Below, in pieces: positions 40,961 to 49,902 of a stretch of 64,000 bases of DNA. The notes under the pieces are model-generated. The model worked only from the letters and a program-made list of their open reading frames with translations. It was not told the origin of the DNA and made no database searches. Numbering within the stretch: position 1 is the first letter of the stretch; each line of letters opens with the position of its first letter. The stretch lies in contig NZ_LN908975.1 in NCBI RefSeq assembly GCF_001486165.1, forward strand, positions 496,001-560,000. Direction: 5' to 3'. A program made the translations under genes and the position numbers. This DNA is from Bittarella massiliensis (ex Durand et al. 2017) (GTDB taxonomy: Bacteria; Bacillota; Clostridia; Oscillospirales; Ruminococcaceae).

Positions 40961-41862
40961 AGGGAAGCGGAACGGGATACCTGGTCAAAACCGGGATCAA
41001 GAGCATCTGGCACAACAAGCTGATGAGCCTGGCCTCCATCGCCGTGCTCAGCGCCTGCCTGATGATTTTGGGGGTCGCGGCCCTCTTTTCGGTCAACATG
41101 GGCGAGGCCCTGGCCTATGTGGAGAGCCAAAACGAGATCGTGGTCTTTATCGCCGAGGAGGCCACCGACGAGGAGCGGGCCGATTTGGAGGCGCTGGTGG
41201 CCGGCACCGGCAACATCGAGAGCTACCAGTACATCTCCAAGGAGGACGCCCTCAAAGAGACAAAGGAGGAGTTCGGCCCCGACTCGGCCCTGCTGGACGG
41301 GCTGGAGGAAGACAACCCTCTCCCTGCCTCCTACCGCATCAAACTGCAAAACCTCGACTATATGTACGACACCGTCTCCACCTTCCAAAATGCCCCCGGG
41401 GTCGAGACGGTCAGCTATCCCCAGGACGTGGCGGAGACCATCGTCTCGCTGAAGAACATGGTCAGCATCTTTGGCATCGCCATCATCGCCGTCTTTGTGG
41501 CGGTGTCCCTGGTCATCATCTCCAACACCATCCGCCTGACGGTGTTCGCCCGCCGGCGGGAGATCAACATCATGAAATACGTGGGGGCCACCAACGGCTT
41601 CATCCGCCTGCCCTTTGTGGTGGAGGGGATGTTCATCGGCCTGCTGGCCGCCCTCATCGCCTACTTTGCCGTCTGGGGCGGGTACCAGGGGATCATGAAC
41701 ATGATTATGGGCACCACCTCCCAGTTCTTGCAGTCCATGGCCGACAGCCTCATCCCCTTTGGCGAGATCTGGTACTGGGTGCTGGCCGGCTTTGCCCTCA
41801 CGGGGATGGGGACCGGCGCCCTGGGCAGCGTGCTCTCCATCCGCAAACACCTGAAAGTCTGA
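40957..41862 (+). CDS. ftsX: Cell-division permease-like protein FtsX
   Basis: Membrane partner of FtsE; it has no transport role but passes a conformational signal to extracellular hydrolases or their activators. The 301 residues show a first membrane helix (about 22-45), a large extracellular loop (46-165) that contacts coiled-coil partners, and three C-terminal helices. The GTG at 40957 follows GGAGGG by 7 bp and overlaps the ftsE stop. The next gene encodes a coiled-coil M23 protein, the expected partner. Confidence 0.95.
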   Translation: MKGSGTGYLVKTGIKSIWHNKLMSLASIAVLSACLMILGVAALFSVNMGEALAYVESQNEIVVFIAEEATDEERADLEALVAGTGNIESYQYISKEDALKETKEEFGPDSALLDGLEEDNPLPASYRIKLQNLDYMYDTVSTFQNAPGVETVSYPQDVAETIVSLKNMVSIFGIAIIAVFVAVSLVIISNTIRLTVFARRREINIMKYVGATNGFIRLPFVVEGMFIGLLAALIAYFAVWGGYQGIMNMIMGTTSQFLQSMADSLIPFGEIWYWVLAGFALTGMGTGALGSVLSIRKHLKV

Positions 41863-41893
41863 TCGCTTTTTCCAAATGAAGGAGGTCTTTCCC

Positions 41894-43093
41894 ATGCATC
41901 GAACCCACAGAAAAAAGGCGGTGGTGTCCCTGCTGTTGGCCCTCGCCATCACCCTGGCGGGGCCCTTTGGCGGAACACAGACGGCCAAGGGCGCGTCGGT
42001 GGACGATCTCAACTCGAAATACGACCAGCTCGACGACAAGATCAACGACCTGCAAGACAGCATCAACGACCTGAAAAGCTCCAAGTCGGAGGCCCAGGCC
42101 CAGAAGGAGCAGCTGGACGAGCAGCTCTCCCTGGTGCGCCAGCAGGTGGCGGTGCTGGAGGACAAGATCACCGCCCTCAACACCCAGATCGCCGAAAAAG
42201 AGGCCTTTATCACCCAGAAGGAAGAGGAGATCGCCGACAACGAGGAGCTCTTCCGCAAGCGGCTGCGGGCCCAGTACATGTCCCCCCGGACCGACGGGCT
42301 CACCGCCATCCTCGGGTCGGAGGACTTCAGCCAGATGCTCGTGAAGATGGACACCATGACCCGCATCGCCGACCACGACAAGCAGCTCATCGAGCAGCTG
42401 GAGCGGGAGAAGCAGGAGATCGTGGACGCCAAGAACGAGTTGGCTGCCAACAAGGCGGACATCGAGGCCTCCAAGTCCCTGCTGGACGCCAAAAAGGCTC
42501 AGTTGGCCAGCCAGGCCGAAGAGGTGGGCAACAGCATCTCCTCTCTGGAGGACCAGCAGGCCATGAACGAAAAGCAGGTGGCCCAGTACCGCTCTGAGCA
42601 GAAGGCGGTGCAGCAGCAGATTTCCGATCTGCTGGCCTCCTACGAAAATGCGGGCGACACCATGGGCGACAAGTACGTGGGCGGCCAGTTCCAGTGGCCG
42701 GTGCCGGGGTACTACCACATCTCGGCCCCCTACGGCAAGTCGGCGGCCTACGGGTGGGAGTTCCACACCGGCATCGACATCTCCCGCGGCAGCCAGGCCA
42801 GCATCTACGGCAAACCCATCGTGGCCGCCAACGACGGCAAGGTGGCGGTGGTCCGCTACGGCAACACCGGCTACGGCAACTATGTGATGATCGACCACGG
42901 CGGCAGCCTCTACACCCTGTACGGGCACACCAGCTCGATCGCGGTGAAACAGGGGCAGTACGTCAAAAAGGGGCAGACCATCGCCTATGTGGGCAGCACC
43001 GGGAACTCCACCGGGCCCCACCTGCACTTTGAGGTGCGCAAGGGCATCAGCTACGGCAGCGACGTCAACCCCATGCCCTACCTGCAGAGTTAA
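41894..43093 (+). CDS. Secreted coiled-coil M23 peptidase (EnvC/CwlO-like)
   Basis: A 399-residue exported protein with a signal peptide (residues 1-32), a long coiled coil (about 35-250: LNSKYDQLDDKINDLQD and similar heptads) and a C-terminal LytM/M23 domain. The zinc ligands appear to be intact: HTGIDI, HLHFE and the YGHTSS stretch. It should cleave peptidoglycan cross-bridges when released by FtsEX. The ATG at 41894 follows AAGGAGG directly. Its position after ftsX, together with its coiled coil, supports this partnership. A terminator follows. Confidence 0.94.
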   Translation: MHRTHRKKAVVSLLLALAITLAGPFGGTQTAKGASVDDLNSKYDQLDDKINDLQDSINDLKSSKSEAQAQKEQLDEQLSLVRQQVAVLEDKITALNTQIAEKEAFITQKEEEIADNEELFRKRLRAQYMSPRTDGLTAILGSEDFSQMLVKMDTMTRIADHDKQLIEQLEREKQEIVDAKNELAANKADIEASKSLLDAKKAQLASQAEEVGNSISSLEDQQAMNEKQVAQYRSEQKAVQQQISDLLASYENAGDTMGDKYVGGQFQWPVPGYYHISAPYGKSAAYGWEFHTGIDISRGSQASIYGKPIVAANDGKVAVVRYGNTGYGNYVMIDHGGSLYTLYGHTSSIAVKQGQYVKKGQTIAYVGSTGNSTGPHLHFEVRKGISYGSDVNPMPYLQS

Positions 43094-43125
43094 CGCATAG
43101 AGTCCGCCCCCGCAGGGCGGTGAGA

Positions 43126-43154
43126 GAGGGCCGGTTTTGCCGGCCCTCTTTTGC
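43126..43154 (+). terminator. Terminator of the ftsEX-M23 operon
   Basis: GAGGGCCGG-TTTTG-CCGGCCCTC followed by TTTTG. Confidence 0.88.
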
Positions 43155-43204
43155 GCGCAGGGCGGCCCCGGCGCGATTGGGGCTGTACCCCAGGGGGCAG
43201 GATG

Positions 43205-43213
43205 TGCTATAAT
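43205..43213 (+). promoter_or_regulatory. Extended -10 promoter of ctpA
   Basis: TGC-TATAAT (43205-43213) is an extended -10; no consensus -35 is seen. The leader holds a GC palindrome (GCGGCCGCAGCGGCCGC). Confidence 0.65.
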
Positions 43214-43328
43214 ATGATAAATATCGTTTGTTTTCACCGGGCGCCCCGGGCACCCGGCTTGCACGCGGCCGCAGCGGCCGCGATCCCGCCCGCGCCCTTT
43301 GCCGCGGGCAGAGAAGGCGGTTTTGTCT

Positions 43329-44696
43329 ATGAATAAAAAAGTTTCTGTGGGGGTCCTCATCTCCCTGTTGGCCATGGTCTGCGCCCTGACCTTCACCATC
43401 ACCATGGTCCTCTCCATCGGGCTGTTCGACAACAAGATGAACTCCACCAAGAGCCGGGAGGCCATGTACTCCAAAATCTCCGAGGTGGACACCTACGTGC
43501 GGGACAACTACGTAGGGGAACTGGCCGACCAGAACCTGATGGACGCCATGCTCAAGGGCTATGTCAGCGGGATGGGGGACAAGTACGCCCGCTACTACAC
43601 CGTGGAGGAGTGGAACAGCATCGAGTCCACCTTCAACGGCGCGGTCACCGGCATCGGGGTGGCGGGGAAGGCCGATACCTCGGGCTATATCCGGGTGACC
43701 AAGGTCTACGACGGCTCCCCCGCCAAAGAGGCCGGCATCGAGAAAAACGACCTGATCATCGCCGTGGATGGGCAGGACGTGCTGGCCATGGGGGTCACCA
43801 AGGCCATGGCCCTGATCCAGGGCGACCCGGGCTCCAAGGTCAAGGTGGACTTTCAGCGCGACAGCGTGAAAAACAGCGTGGAGATCATCCGCAAGAGCAT
43901 CACCGTCCCCTCGGTGGAGTACCAGAACCTGGACGGGGTGGGCTACATCCGCATCTTTGAATTCAACAACACCACCGCCTCCCAGTTCGACTACGCCCTC
44001 AACCAGCTCAAGAGCGCCGGGGCCAGAAGCCTGATCTTCGACGTGCGGGACAACTCCGGCGGCCTGACCAAGGTCACCGCCGAGATTTTGGACACCCTGG
44101 TGCCGGAGGGGACCATCCTCTCGGCCGAGTACAAGAGCGGGGAGCAAAAGACCCTCTACACCTCGGGCAAGAGCGAGGAGACCCTGCCCATGACGGTGAT
44201 CGTCAACGAGAACACCGCCTCGGCCGCCGAGATGTTCGCCGCCGTGCTGCGGGACTTCGGCAAGGCCAAGCTGGTGGGGACCGGCACCTACGGCAAAGGG
44301 GTCATGCAGGAGTACAAACAGCTCTCGGACGGGTCGGGCATCGACATCACCGTGGCCTACCTGGTCCCCCCCTCTGGGGAGAAGTTCAACGAAACCGGGC
44401 TCAAACCCGACTACAAGGTGACCCTCAGCACCCAGCAACAGCAGCAGGCCCACATGCTCACCGTTGAGACCGACCCCCAAATCAAAAAGGCCGTCGAGGT
44501 GGTGAGCGCCGGGAACAACGCCCAGGGCAGCGCCAACGCCTCCTCTTCCGCCCCTTCCTCCGAGGGCCAGGGGGAAGATGGCCAGCCGGAAGGCGGCGAG
44601 GGCGAAGGCGAGAGCAGCGCCCCGGAGGGCGGGTCCTCCGACGGCGGCGAGGGACAGGAGGCCGCCTGCGGCCCCCGCAGCTGGTACGCCTTTTAA
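43329..44696 (+). CDS. C-terminal processing peptidase, S41 family (CtpA/CtpB-like)
   Basis: Exported, membrane-anchored serine protease. The 455 residues show an N-terminal anchor (VSVGVLISLLAMVCALTFTI), a PDZ domain (about 115-185; YDGSPAKEAGIEKNDLIIAV), and the S41 core with the catalytic Ser in NENTASAAEMFA and the Lys in GTGTYGKGVMQ. The last 65 residues are a low-complexity Ser/Gly/Glu tail. In Bacillus, CtpB cleaves SpoIVFA to activate sigma-K; general CtpA enzymes act on cell-envelope proteins, and I cannot choose between the two. Confidence 0.95.
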   Translation: MNKKVSVGVLISLLAMVCALTFTITMVLSIGLFDNKMNSTKSREAMYSKISEVDTYVRDNYVGELADQNLMDAMLKGYVSGMGDKYARYYTVEEWNSIESTFNGAVTGIGVAGKADTSGYIRVTKVYDGSPAKEAGIEKNDLIIAVDGQDVLAMGVTKAMALIQGDPGSKVKVDFQRDSVKNSVEIIRKSITVPSVEYQNLDGVGYIRIFEFNNTTASQFDYALNQLKSAGARSLIFDVRDNSGGLTKVTAEILDTLVPEGTILSAEYKSGEQKTLYTSGKSEETLPMTVIVNENTASAAEMFAAVLRDFGKAKLVGTGTYGKGVMQEYKQLSDGSGIDITVAYLVPPSGEKFNETGLKPDYKVTLSTQQQQQAHMLTVETDPQIKKAVEVVSAGNNAQGSANASSSAPSSEGQGEDGQPEGGEGEGESSAPEGGSSDGGEGQEAACGPRSWYAF

Positions 44697-44707
44697 AGAA
44701 AAAGACG

Positions 44708-44751
44708 AAATCCGTCCCCTTCTCCCCTGCGGAGAGAGGGGCGGATTTTTA
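44708..44751 (+). terminator. Terminator of ctpA
   Basis: AATCCGTCCCC pairs with GGGGCGGATT across a loop of 18 bases, then TTTTAG. Confidence 0.8.
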
Positions 44752-44858
44752 GTGTCAACATGTGAAAGGCCACTGGGCGCTGCCTTCTCTCCCCGCCCGA
44801 AAAGGGGGGAATACCCCCCGCCGCCCCCTCGTATACTGGGAAAAAGGAGGGATGGCGG

Positions 44859-45614
44859 ATGGTGGTGCTGTTGCGGGCCGACGAGAGGCCGTTTCCCCGC
44901 AACCTCTTTGCCCGGGTGAAGTGTGAACCCCTGCGGGAGAAGGGCTATCTCCTGCACCGGGTCACCTACCCCAGCAGCCGCAAGCTGCAGGCCTTTTTGC
45001 GGGCCCAGGAGGGGCCGGTCTATACGGTGGGGGAGGAGGAGCCGGACCCCGCCTTTCGCCGCGGCCTGGTGGAGGGGGCGGCGGAGCAGCTGCTCTCCCT
45101 GTTGGGGGAGGAGGCCTGCCGCCTGCGGCTGCTCCTCTGCGACAGGGAGGGGGATTGTCGGGAACTGGTGGCCCGCTGCCTGCGCCGGGTCAACACCCTG
45201 ACGGTGGCCACCGACCGGGTGGAGGAATATCGCGCCTTTGCCGAGGAACACTTTCTGCAGACCGGGGCGCTCTTTGCCGTCTCCCCCTGGACGGAGGCCG
45301 AGAAGGCCCTCGGCCAGAGCGGTGGCGCGGTGCTGGTGCTCAACCCCCTGGGGGAGGAGGTGTGGGCCCCGGGCTGCATCGTCCTGGGGGGCGGGGGCGG
45401 CATCGGCGTGGAGCCGGCCGAGTGCGCGGGGCTGCCGCTGGACTGGGTCTGGGCCCTCTGCCGGGACGGGCAGGTGGAGCCCGCCTACCTCTTTTGCGAC
45501 GAGTGGGAGGTCTCCGCCAAGCGGCGCATCTCCCTGGGGGAGCTGGCGGAGTACGTGCGCCGCCAGTGCGTCCCCGCCCGGGCAGAGGCCGCCGGCGGGG
45601 GGCGGGGGCGGTGA
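44859..45614 (+). CDS. Protein of unknown function
   Basis: A 251-residue, soluble, Leu/Arg/Glu-rich protein with no membrane segment. I do not recognise the family. Notable stretches are LLLCDREGDCRELVARCLRR and VLVLNPLGEEVWAPGCIVLG. The ATG at 44859 follows AAAGGAGGG at normal spacing. Upstream, GAATAC (44809) and CGTATACT (44830) are weakly like the -35 and -10 of sporulation sigma factors (sigma-E type), so mother-cell expression is possible. It ends just before the greA promoter. Confidence 0.75.
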   Translation: MVVLLRADERPFPRNLFARVKCEPLREKGYLLHRVTYPSSRKLQAFLRAQEGPVYTVGEEEPDPAFRRGLVEGAAEQLLSLLGEEACRLRLLLCDREGDCRELVARCLRRVNTLTVATDRVEEYRAFAEEHFLQTGALFAVSPWTEAEKALGQSGGAVLVLNPLGEEVWAPGCIVLGGGGGIGVEPAECAGLPLDWVWALCRDGQVEPAYLFCDEWEVSAKRRISLGELAEYVRRQCVPARAEAAGGGRGR

Positions 45615-45624
45615 GAAATCCGCC

Positions 45625-45653
45625 TTGACATTGGCAGTCCCACTCCCTATAAT
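45625..45653 (+). promoter_or_regulatory. Consensus promoter of greA
   Basis: TTGACA (45625-45630), 17 bp, TATAAT (45648-45653). Confidence 0.95.
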
Positions 45654-45712
45654 ATATATATTGCCTTGGCGTGCCTGGGTGCCCGCCGTTTACGGAAAGG
45701 AAGAAGAAACCA

Positions 45713-46189
45713 TTGGATAAGCAGCTTATCGTGACCGAAGAAGGTCTCAAAAAACTGGAAGACGAGCTGGAGCAGCTGAAGACGGTTCGCCGGCAGGATG
45801 TGGCGGAGAAAATCAAGGTTGCCCGTTCTTTTGGCGACCTTTCGGAAAACAGCGAGTACGACGAGGCCAAGAACGAGCAGGCCATGGTGGAGGCCCGGAT
45901 CGCCCAGCTGGAGCAGCGTTTGAAAAACGTGCGGGTGCTGGACGAGGACGACATCGGCACCGACCACGTCAACGTGGGCTCGGTGGTCAAATGCACCTGC
46001 GACGCCTACGAGGGGGAGGACAACTTCACCATCGTCGGCTCGACCGAGGCCGATCCCCTGTCGGGGAAGATCAGCGACGAGTCGCCGGTGGGCAAGGCCC
46101 TGATGGGCCACCAGCAGGGCGACACGGTCGAGGTGGAGTTGCCCAGCGGCCAGCTGGTGCACTACACCATTGTAAAGATCGGCAAATAG
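45713..46189 (+). CDS. greA: Transcription elongation factor GreA
   Basis: Rescues backtracked RNA polymerase by stimulating transcript cleavage. The 158 residues have the N-terminal antiparallel coiled coil with the acidic tip ([18 protein letters not shown]) and the C-terminal FKBP-like domain ([20 protein letters not shown]). The start is a TTG at 45713 placed after AAAGGAAGAAG; the frame runs upstream into the promoter, so earlier starts are excluded. It is followed by a terminator-like hairpin before lysS; greA-lysS is a common pairing in Clostridia. Confidence 0.96.
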   Translation: MDKQLIVTEEGLKKLEDELEQLKTVRRQDVAEKIKVARSFGDLSENSEYDEAKNEQAMVEARIAQLEQRLKNVRVLDEDDIGTDHVNVGSVVKCTCDAYEGEDNFTIVGSTEADPLSGKISDESPVGKALMGHQQGDTVEVELPSGQLVHYTIVKIGK

Positions 46190-46237
46190 TGCCCCGCCCC
46201 GCCGGTCAAGCGGCGGAGAGCCAAACAGTTGGGTTGC

Positions 46238-46270
46238 AAGGAGCGGAGCGAAGAGTCCGCTCCTTTTTTA
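46238..46270 (+). terminator. Terminator between greA and lysS
   Basis: AAGGAGCGGA with TCCGCTCCTT followed by TTTTTA. As no separate lysS promoter is clear, it may act as a partial terminator within one operon. Confidence 0.85.
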
Positions 46271-46306
46271 GAGTGAATCGCAAGGACGAAAAAGGGGGAT
46301 TTTTTC

Positions 46307-48223
46307 GTGGAAAATGAGAGATCAGTCAGCGCCCCGGCAGAGGGCAGCGAGCTGGCGGTGCGCCGCCAGAAGCTCGAGCGGCTGAAGGCGGAGGGGCGCG
46401 ACCCCTTTGTCATCACCAAATTTGAGGTGAGCGCCCACGCCGCCGAGATCCAGCAGGATTTCGAGCGGATGGAGGGGCAGATCGTCTCGCTGGCCGGGCG
46501 GCTGATGGGCCGCCGGGACATGGGCAAGGCCAACTTCATCGACCTGCAGGACAAGACCGGCCGCATCCAGATCTTCGCCAACATCGGCGGCCTGGGCGAG
46601 GAGGCGTTCGCCGAGTTCAAAAAGTGGGACATCGGCGACATCATCGGCCTGACCGGCGAGGTGTTTCGCACCCGCCGGGGGGAGATCTCGGTCAAGGCCC
46701 AAAAGATGACCCTCCTCTCCAAATCCCTGCAGCCGCTGCCCGAGAAGTTCCACGGGCTGACCGACACCGACACCCGCTACCGCCAGCGCTACATCGACCT
46801 GATCATGAACCAGGACGTGCGGGAGACCTTCATCAAGCGCTCGGCCATCATCCGCGAGATCCGTAACTTTCTGGACGGCCAGGACTTTGTGGAGGTGGAG
46901 ACCCCCATGCTGGTGGCCAACGCCGGGGGCGCCGCGGCCCGGCCCTTCTCGACCCACTACAACGCCTTGGACGAGGACATCAAGCTGCGCATCTCGCTGG
47001 AACTCTACCTCAAGCGGCTGATCGTCGGCGGACTGGACCGGGTCTACGAGATCGGGCGGGTCTTCCGCAACGAGGGGCTGGACACCCGGCACAACCCCGA
47101 GTTCACCCTGATGGAGCTCTACCAGGCCTACACCGACTACAACGGGATGATGGATCTGACCGAGAACATGTTCCGCCACGTGGCGCAGAAGGTCTGCGGC
47201 ACCACCCTCATCCCCTACGCCGACGCCATGATCGACCTGGGCAAGCCCTTTGAGCGGATGACCATGACCGAGGCGGTGAAGAAGTACGCCGGCGTCGACT
47301 TCGACCAGGTGCCCGACACGGCGGCCGCCAAGAAGCTGGCCGACGAGCGGGGGCTGCACTACGAGGAGCGCCACACCAAGGGCGACATCCTCAACCTCTT
47401 CTTCGAGGAGTATGTGGAGGAGCACCTGATCCAACCGGTGTTCATCATGGATCACCCGGTGGAGATCTCCCCCCTGACCAAGAGAAAGCCGGACAAGCCC
47501 GACTATGTGGAGCGCTTCGAGCTTTTCATCTACGGGCGGGAGATGTGCAACGCCTACTCCGAGCTCAACGACCCGGTGGACCAGCGGGAGCGCTTTGCCG
47601 AGCAGGAGAAGCTGCTGGCCCAGGGGGACGAGGAGGCCAACCACACCGACGAGGACTTCCTCACCGCGCTGGAGATCGGCATGCCCCCCACGGGCGGCAT
47701 CGGCTACGGCATCGACCGGCTGGTGATGCTGCTGACCAACTCCCCGGCCATCCGGGACGTGCTCCTCTTCCCCACCATGAAATCCATCGGCGGCGAGAAG
47801 AAGGCGGCCTCCGCCCCCTCTGCGGCAGCAGCGCCGGCGGAGAAGATCGACTTCTCCCAGGTAAAGGTAGAGCCGATTTTTGAGGAGCTGGTGGACTTCG
47901 AGACCTTCAGCAAGTCGGATTTCCGCGCGGTAAAGATCGAGGCCTGTGAGGCGGTCCCGAAGTCGAAGAAGCTGCTCAAGTTCACCCTCAACGACGGGAC
48001 AGACCGCAGGCGGACGATTTTGAGCGGTATCCACGAGTACTATGAGCCGGAGGAGCTGGTGGGCAAGACCGCTATCGCCATCGTCAACCTGCCGCCGAGA
48101 AAGATGATGGGCATTTCCTCCGAGGGGATGCTGATCTCGGCGGTCCACGAACAGGACGGCCGCGAAGGGCTGAACCTGCTGATGGTGGACGACCGGATCC
48201 CGGCGGGCGCAAAGCTGTACTAA
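46307..48223 (+). CDS. lysS: Lysine--tRNA ligase (class II) with an added C-terminal tRNA-binding domain
   Basis: Charges tRNA-Lys. Residues 1-500 are a complete class II LysRS: OB-fold anticodon-binding domain, motif 2 RVFRNEGLDTRHNPEF and motif 3 GIGYGIDRLVMLL. A linker rich in Ala and Ser (about 505-520) leads to an extra domain of about 110 residues (SDFRAVKIEACEAVPKSKKL, then PPRKMMGISSEGMLISA) of the Trbp111/MetRS-C/EMAPII type that binds tRNA non-specifically. Total 638 residues against about 500 usually. The start is a GTG after AAGGGGGA. The extra domain probably raises tRNA affinity. Confidence 0.95.
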   Translation: MENERSVSAPAEGSELAVRRQKLERLKAEGRDPFVITKFEVSAHAAEIQQDFERMEGQIVSLAGRLMGRRDMGKANFIDLQDKTGRIQIFANIGGLGEEAFAEFKKWDIGDIIGLTGEVFRTRRGEISVKAQKMTLLSKSLQPLPEKFHGLTDTDTRYRQRYIDLIMNQDVRETFIKRSAIIREIRNFLDGQDFVEVETPMLVANAGGAAARPFSTHYNALDEDIKLRISLELYLKRLIVGGLDRVYEIGRVFRNEGLDTRHNPEFTLMELYQAYTDYNGMMDLTENMFRHVAQKVCGTTLIPYADAMIDLGKPFERMTMTEAVKKYAGVDFDQVPDTAAAKKLADERGLHYEERHTKGDILNLFFEEYVEEHLIQPVFIMDHPVEISPLTKRKPDKPDYVERFELFIYGREMCNAYSELNDPVDQRERFAEQEKLLAQGDEEANHTDEDFLTALEIGMPPTGGIGYGIDRLVMLLTNSPAIRDVLLFPTMKSIGGEKKAASAPSAAAAPAEKIDFSQVKVEPIFEELVDFETFSKSDFRAVKIEACEAVPKSKKLLKFTLNDGTDRRRTILSGIHEYYEPEELVGKTAIAIVNLPPRKMMGISSEGMLISAVHEQDGREGLNLLMVDDRIPAGAKLY

Positions 48224-48314
48224 ATGCACGAAAGGCGCCCCGCTTGGGGTCGATCCCCTTTATCTGCGCCAGAGAATAAAAAGTCAACTTCCCGCCGCCC
48301 GCTCGGGCGGCGAA

Positions 48315-48365
48315 GGGCGGGCCTGCACCGGCGGTGAGCCGCGGGGGCAGACCCGCCTTTTTTGG
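48315..48365 (+). terminator. Terminator of lysS
   Basis: GGCGGGCCTGC pairs with GCAGACCCGCC (with mismatches) and is followed by TTTTTT; an inner GCGGG/CCCGC hairpin is also possible. The rest of the 489-bp gap to the next gene contains the palindrome at 48461-48502. Confidence 0.75.
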
Positions 48366-48460
48366 CGCCCAGTGAGGGCGTGCTGGCGGGGAGAGAAAGC
48401 TGACAGCGCGCCCCGCCCCCGGCGTCTGGGGCCCCTTCATTCGCCCTTTTTGGGGTGCAG

Positions 48461-48502
48461 CCTCCCCCTGTTTATGGTATAATAGCCATAAACAGGGGGA
48501 GG
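48461..48502. promoter_or_regulatory. Perfect 17-bp-arm palindrome enclosing TATAAT
   Basis: CCTCCCCCTGTTTATGG (48461-48477), centre TATAATAG (48478-48485), CCATAAACAGGGGGAGG (48486-48502). The -10-like TATAAT lies in the loop and a -35-like GTGCAG (48455) is 17 bp upstream, so the arms fill the spacer and the start region. It could be a regulated promoter or, as RNA, a strong stem-loop. It precedes the YhfC-type gene by 210 bp. Confidence 0.75.
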
Positions 48503-48712
48503 GGTGCAAGCGCTGTTTGCCCCCTGCCCCATGGCCCGAAATGCCGCTGTGCGCCCGGCCCTTGCGGCGTCCTGAGCGGATGGCGGCGGCAATGCCGTTT
48601 ATGCGCAGAAGGGCCCGACCCGATGTGCACCGTGAAAAGGCGCGGGGCCGAGGGCGGCTGAAAACCGGCCGGGTCGGCAGTCGGCCCGGCATAGCAAGAG
48701 GGGGGAGCGACC

Positions 48713-49423
48713 GTGGCGGCACTGGCGATGATATTCACCTTGGCGGTGTCGGTGGGGCTGCCCCTGGGGGCGCTTTTCTACCTGCTGGTGCGGCGGCGGG
48801 TCCTCCTGCGCCCCTTCTTGGCCGGGGTGGGGACCTTCCTCCTCTTTCAACTGCTGCTGCGCATCCCCCTGCTGGGTTGGCTCAGGGGGTGGGATGGGTT
48901 GGCCCTGTTGGCCTTTCGCAGCCCCTGGCTCTACGCCCTCTTCCTGGCCCTCACCGCCGCCCTCTTTGAGGAGGGGGGCCGCTATCTGGCAGCCCGACTG
49001 CTGCTGAAAGGGCGCACCGGCTGCGGGGAGGCGATGGCCTTCGGCCTGGGCCACTGGGGGCTGGAGGCCCTGGCCCTGGTGGGGCTGCCTCTCCTCCTCT
49101 CCCTTCTGGCGGCCCCGGGGCTGACCCTGGCCGCCGGGGCTGGGGGGCTCCTGGCGGCGGGAGTGGAGCGGGTGGCTGCCCTGCCGGTCCACCTGGCGGC
49201 CACCCGCTTGGTCTTTGCCGGGGTGCGCCGGTGCCGGGCGCTCCCGCTGCTGGCAGCTTTTGCCCTGCACACCCTGGTGGACCTGTTGGCCGCCCTGGGC
49301 CCCCTGGCGGGGCTGCCCCTCTGGGAGATCGAGGGCGGACTGCTGGCGGTGGCGGCGCTGCTCGCCGCCTGGATGATCGGGGACCGGAGGAGAGAGGGGA
49401 AGGAGAAGAGAGGATGCAGGTGA
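48713..49423 (+). CDS. YhfC-family intramembrane protease-like protein
   Basis: A 236-residue protein of about eight membrane helices. It carries the motifs of the YhfC branch of the CPBP/glutamic intramembrane proteases: FEEGGRYLAARLLL (EExxR), FGLGHWGLEAL and the HTLVDL element with His and Asp. Substrates are unknown. The GTG at 48713 follows GGGGGGAG. It overlaps the start of the lipoprotein gene, so the two are probably coupled. Confidence 0.85.
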   Translation: MAALAMIFTLAVSVGLPLGALFYLLVRRRVLLRPFLAGVGTFLLFQLLLRIPLLGWLRGWDGLALLAFRSPWLYALFLALTAALFEEGGRYLAARLLLKGRTGCGEAMAFGLGHWGLEALALVGLPLLLSLLAAPGLTLAAGAGGLLAAGVERVAALPVHLAATRLVFAGVRRCRALPLLAAFALHTLVDLLAALGPLAGLPLWEIEGGLLAVAALLAAWMIGDRRREGKEKRGCR

Positions 49424-49830
49424 AAAAATGGTTGGGGACCGCCCTGGCGCTGGTGCTCGCCCTGGGTTGCCTGAGCGGCTGCGGCGGCAAACTGCCCGAA
49501 GGGTTTTCGCGGGACGAGGTGATCGCCCAGGCCAAGGCCGCCTCCCAACTGCTGGAGGAAGAGGACTACCAGGGGCTGGTGGCGTGCTGGCGGCCCGACC
49601 TTCGGGACGGCCAGTTGGAGGAGAAGCTGCGCCAGGCCTGGGAGGGGCTGGGCGGCCCCGAGCTGGGAGAGCGCAGCGAGTACACCGCCGAGGAGGCGGT
49701 GGGCAGGGAGGACGAAGGCGGCGAGCCCTATGTGGTGGTGCTGCTCATCGCCAAGTACGAACGGGGAAAGGTGCAGTACACCATCAGCCTCGACAAAGAG
49801 GGGCGGCTGGTGGGCTTTTACCTCAAATAA
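49414..49830 (+). CDS. Small lipoprotein with a DUF3887-like domain
   Basis: A 138-residue lipoprotein: signal peptide with lipobox LSGC at residues 20-23, then one compact domain (FSRDEVIAQAKAASQLLEEE, then YTISLDKEGRLVGFYL) like DUF3887, a SnoaL/NTF2-like fold. The function is unknown. The ATG at 49414 follows AAGGAGAAGAGAGG and overlaps the end of the preceding gene. Confidence 0.85.
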   Translation: MQVKKWLGTALALVLALGCLSGCGGKLPEGFSRDEVIAQAKAASQLLEEEDYQGLVACWRPDLRDGQLEEKLRQAWEGLGGPELGERSEYTAEEAVGREDEGGEPYVVVLLIAKYERGKVQYTISLDKEGRLVGFYLK

Positions 49831-49902
49831 AATAGGACCGAGAAGAGAGACGGGGGGCGCCCTGCGGAGGAGCGCCCCTGCGAGAATTGGAGTTGTGTAG
49901 CC

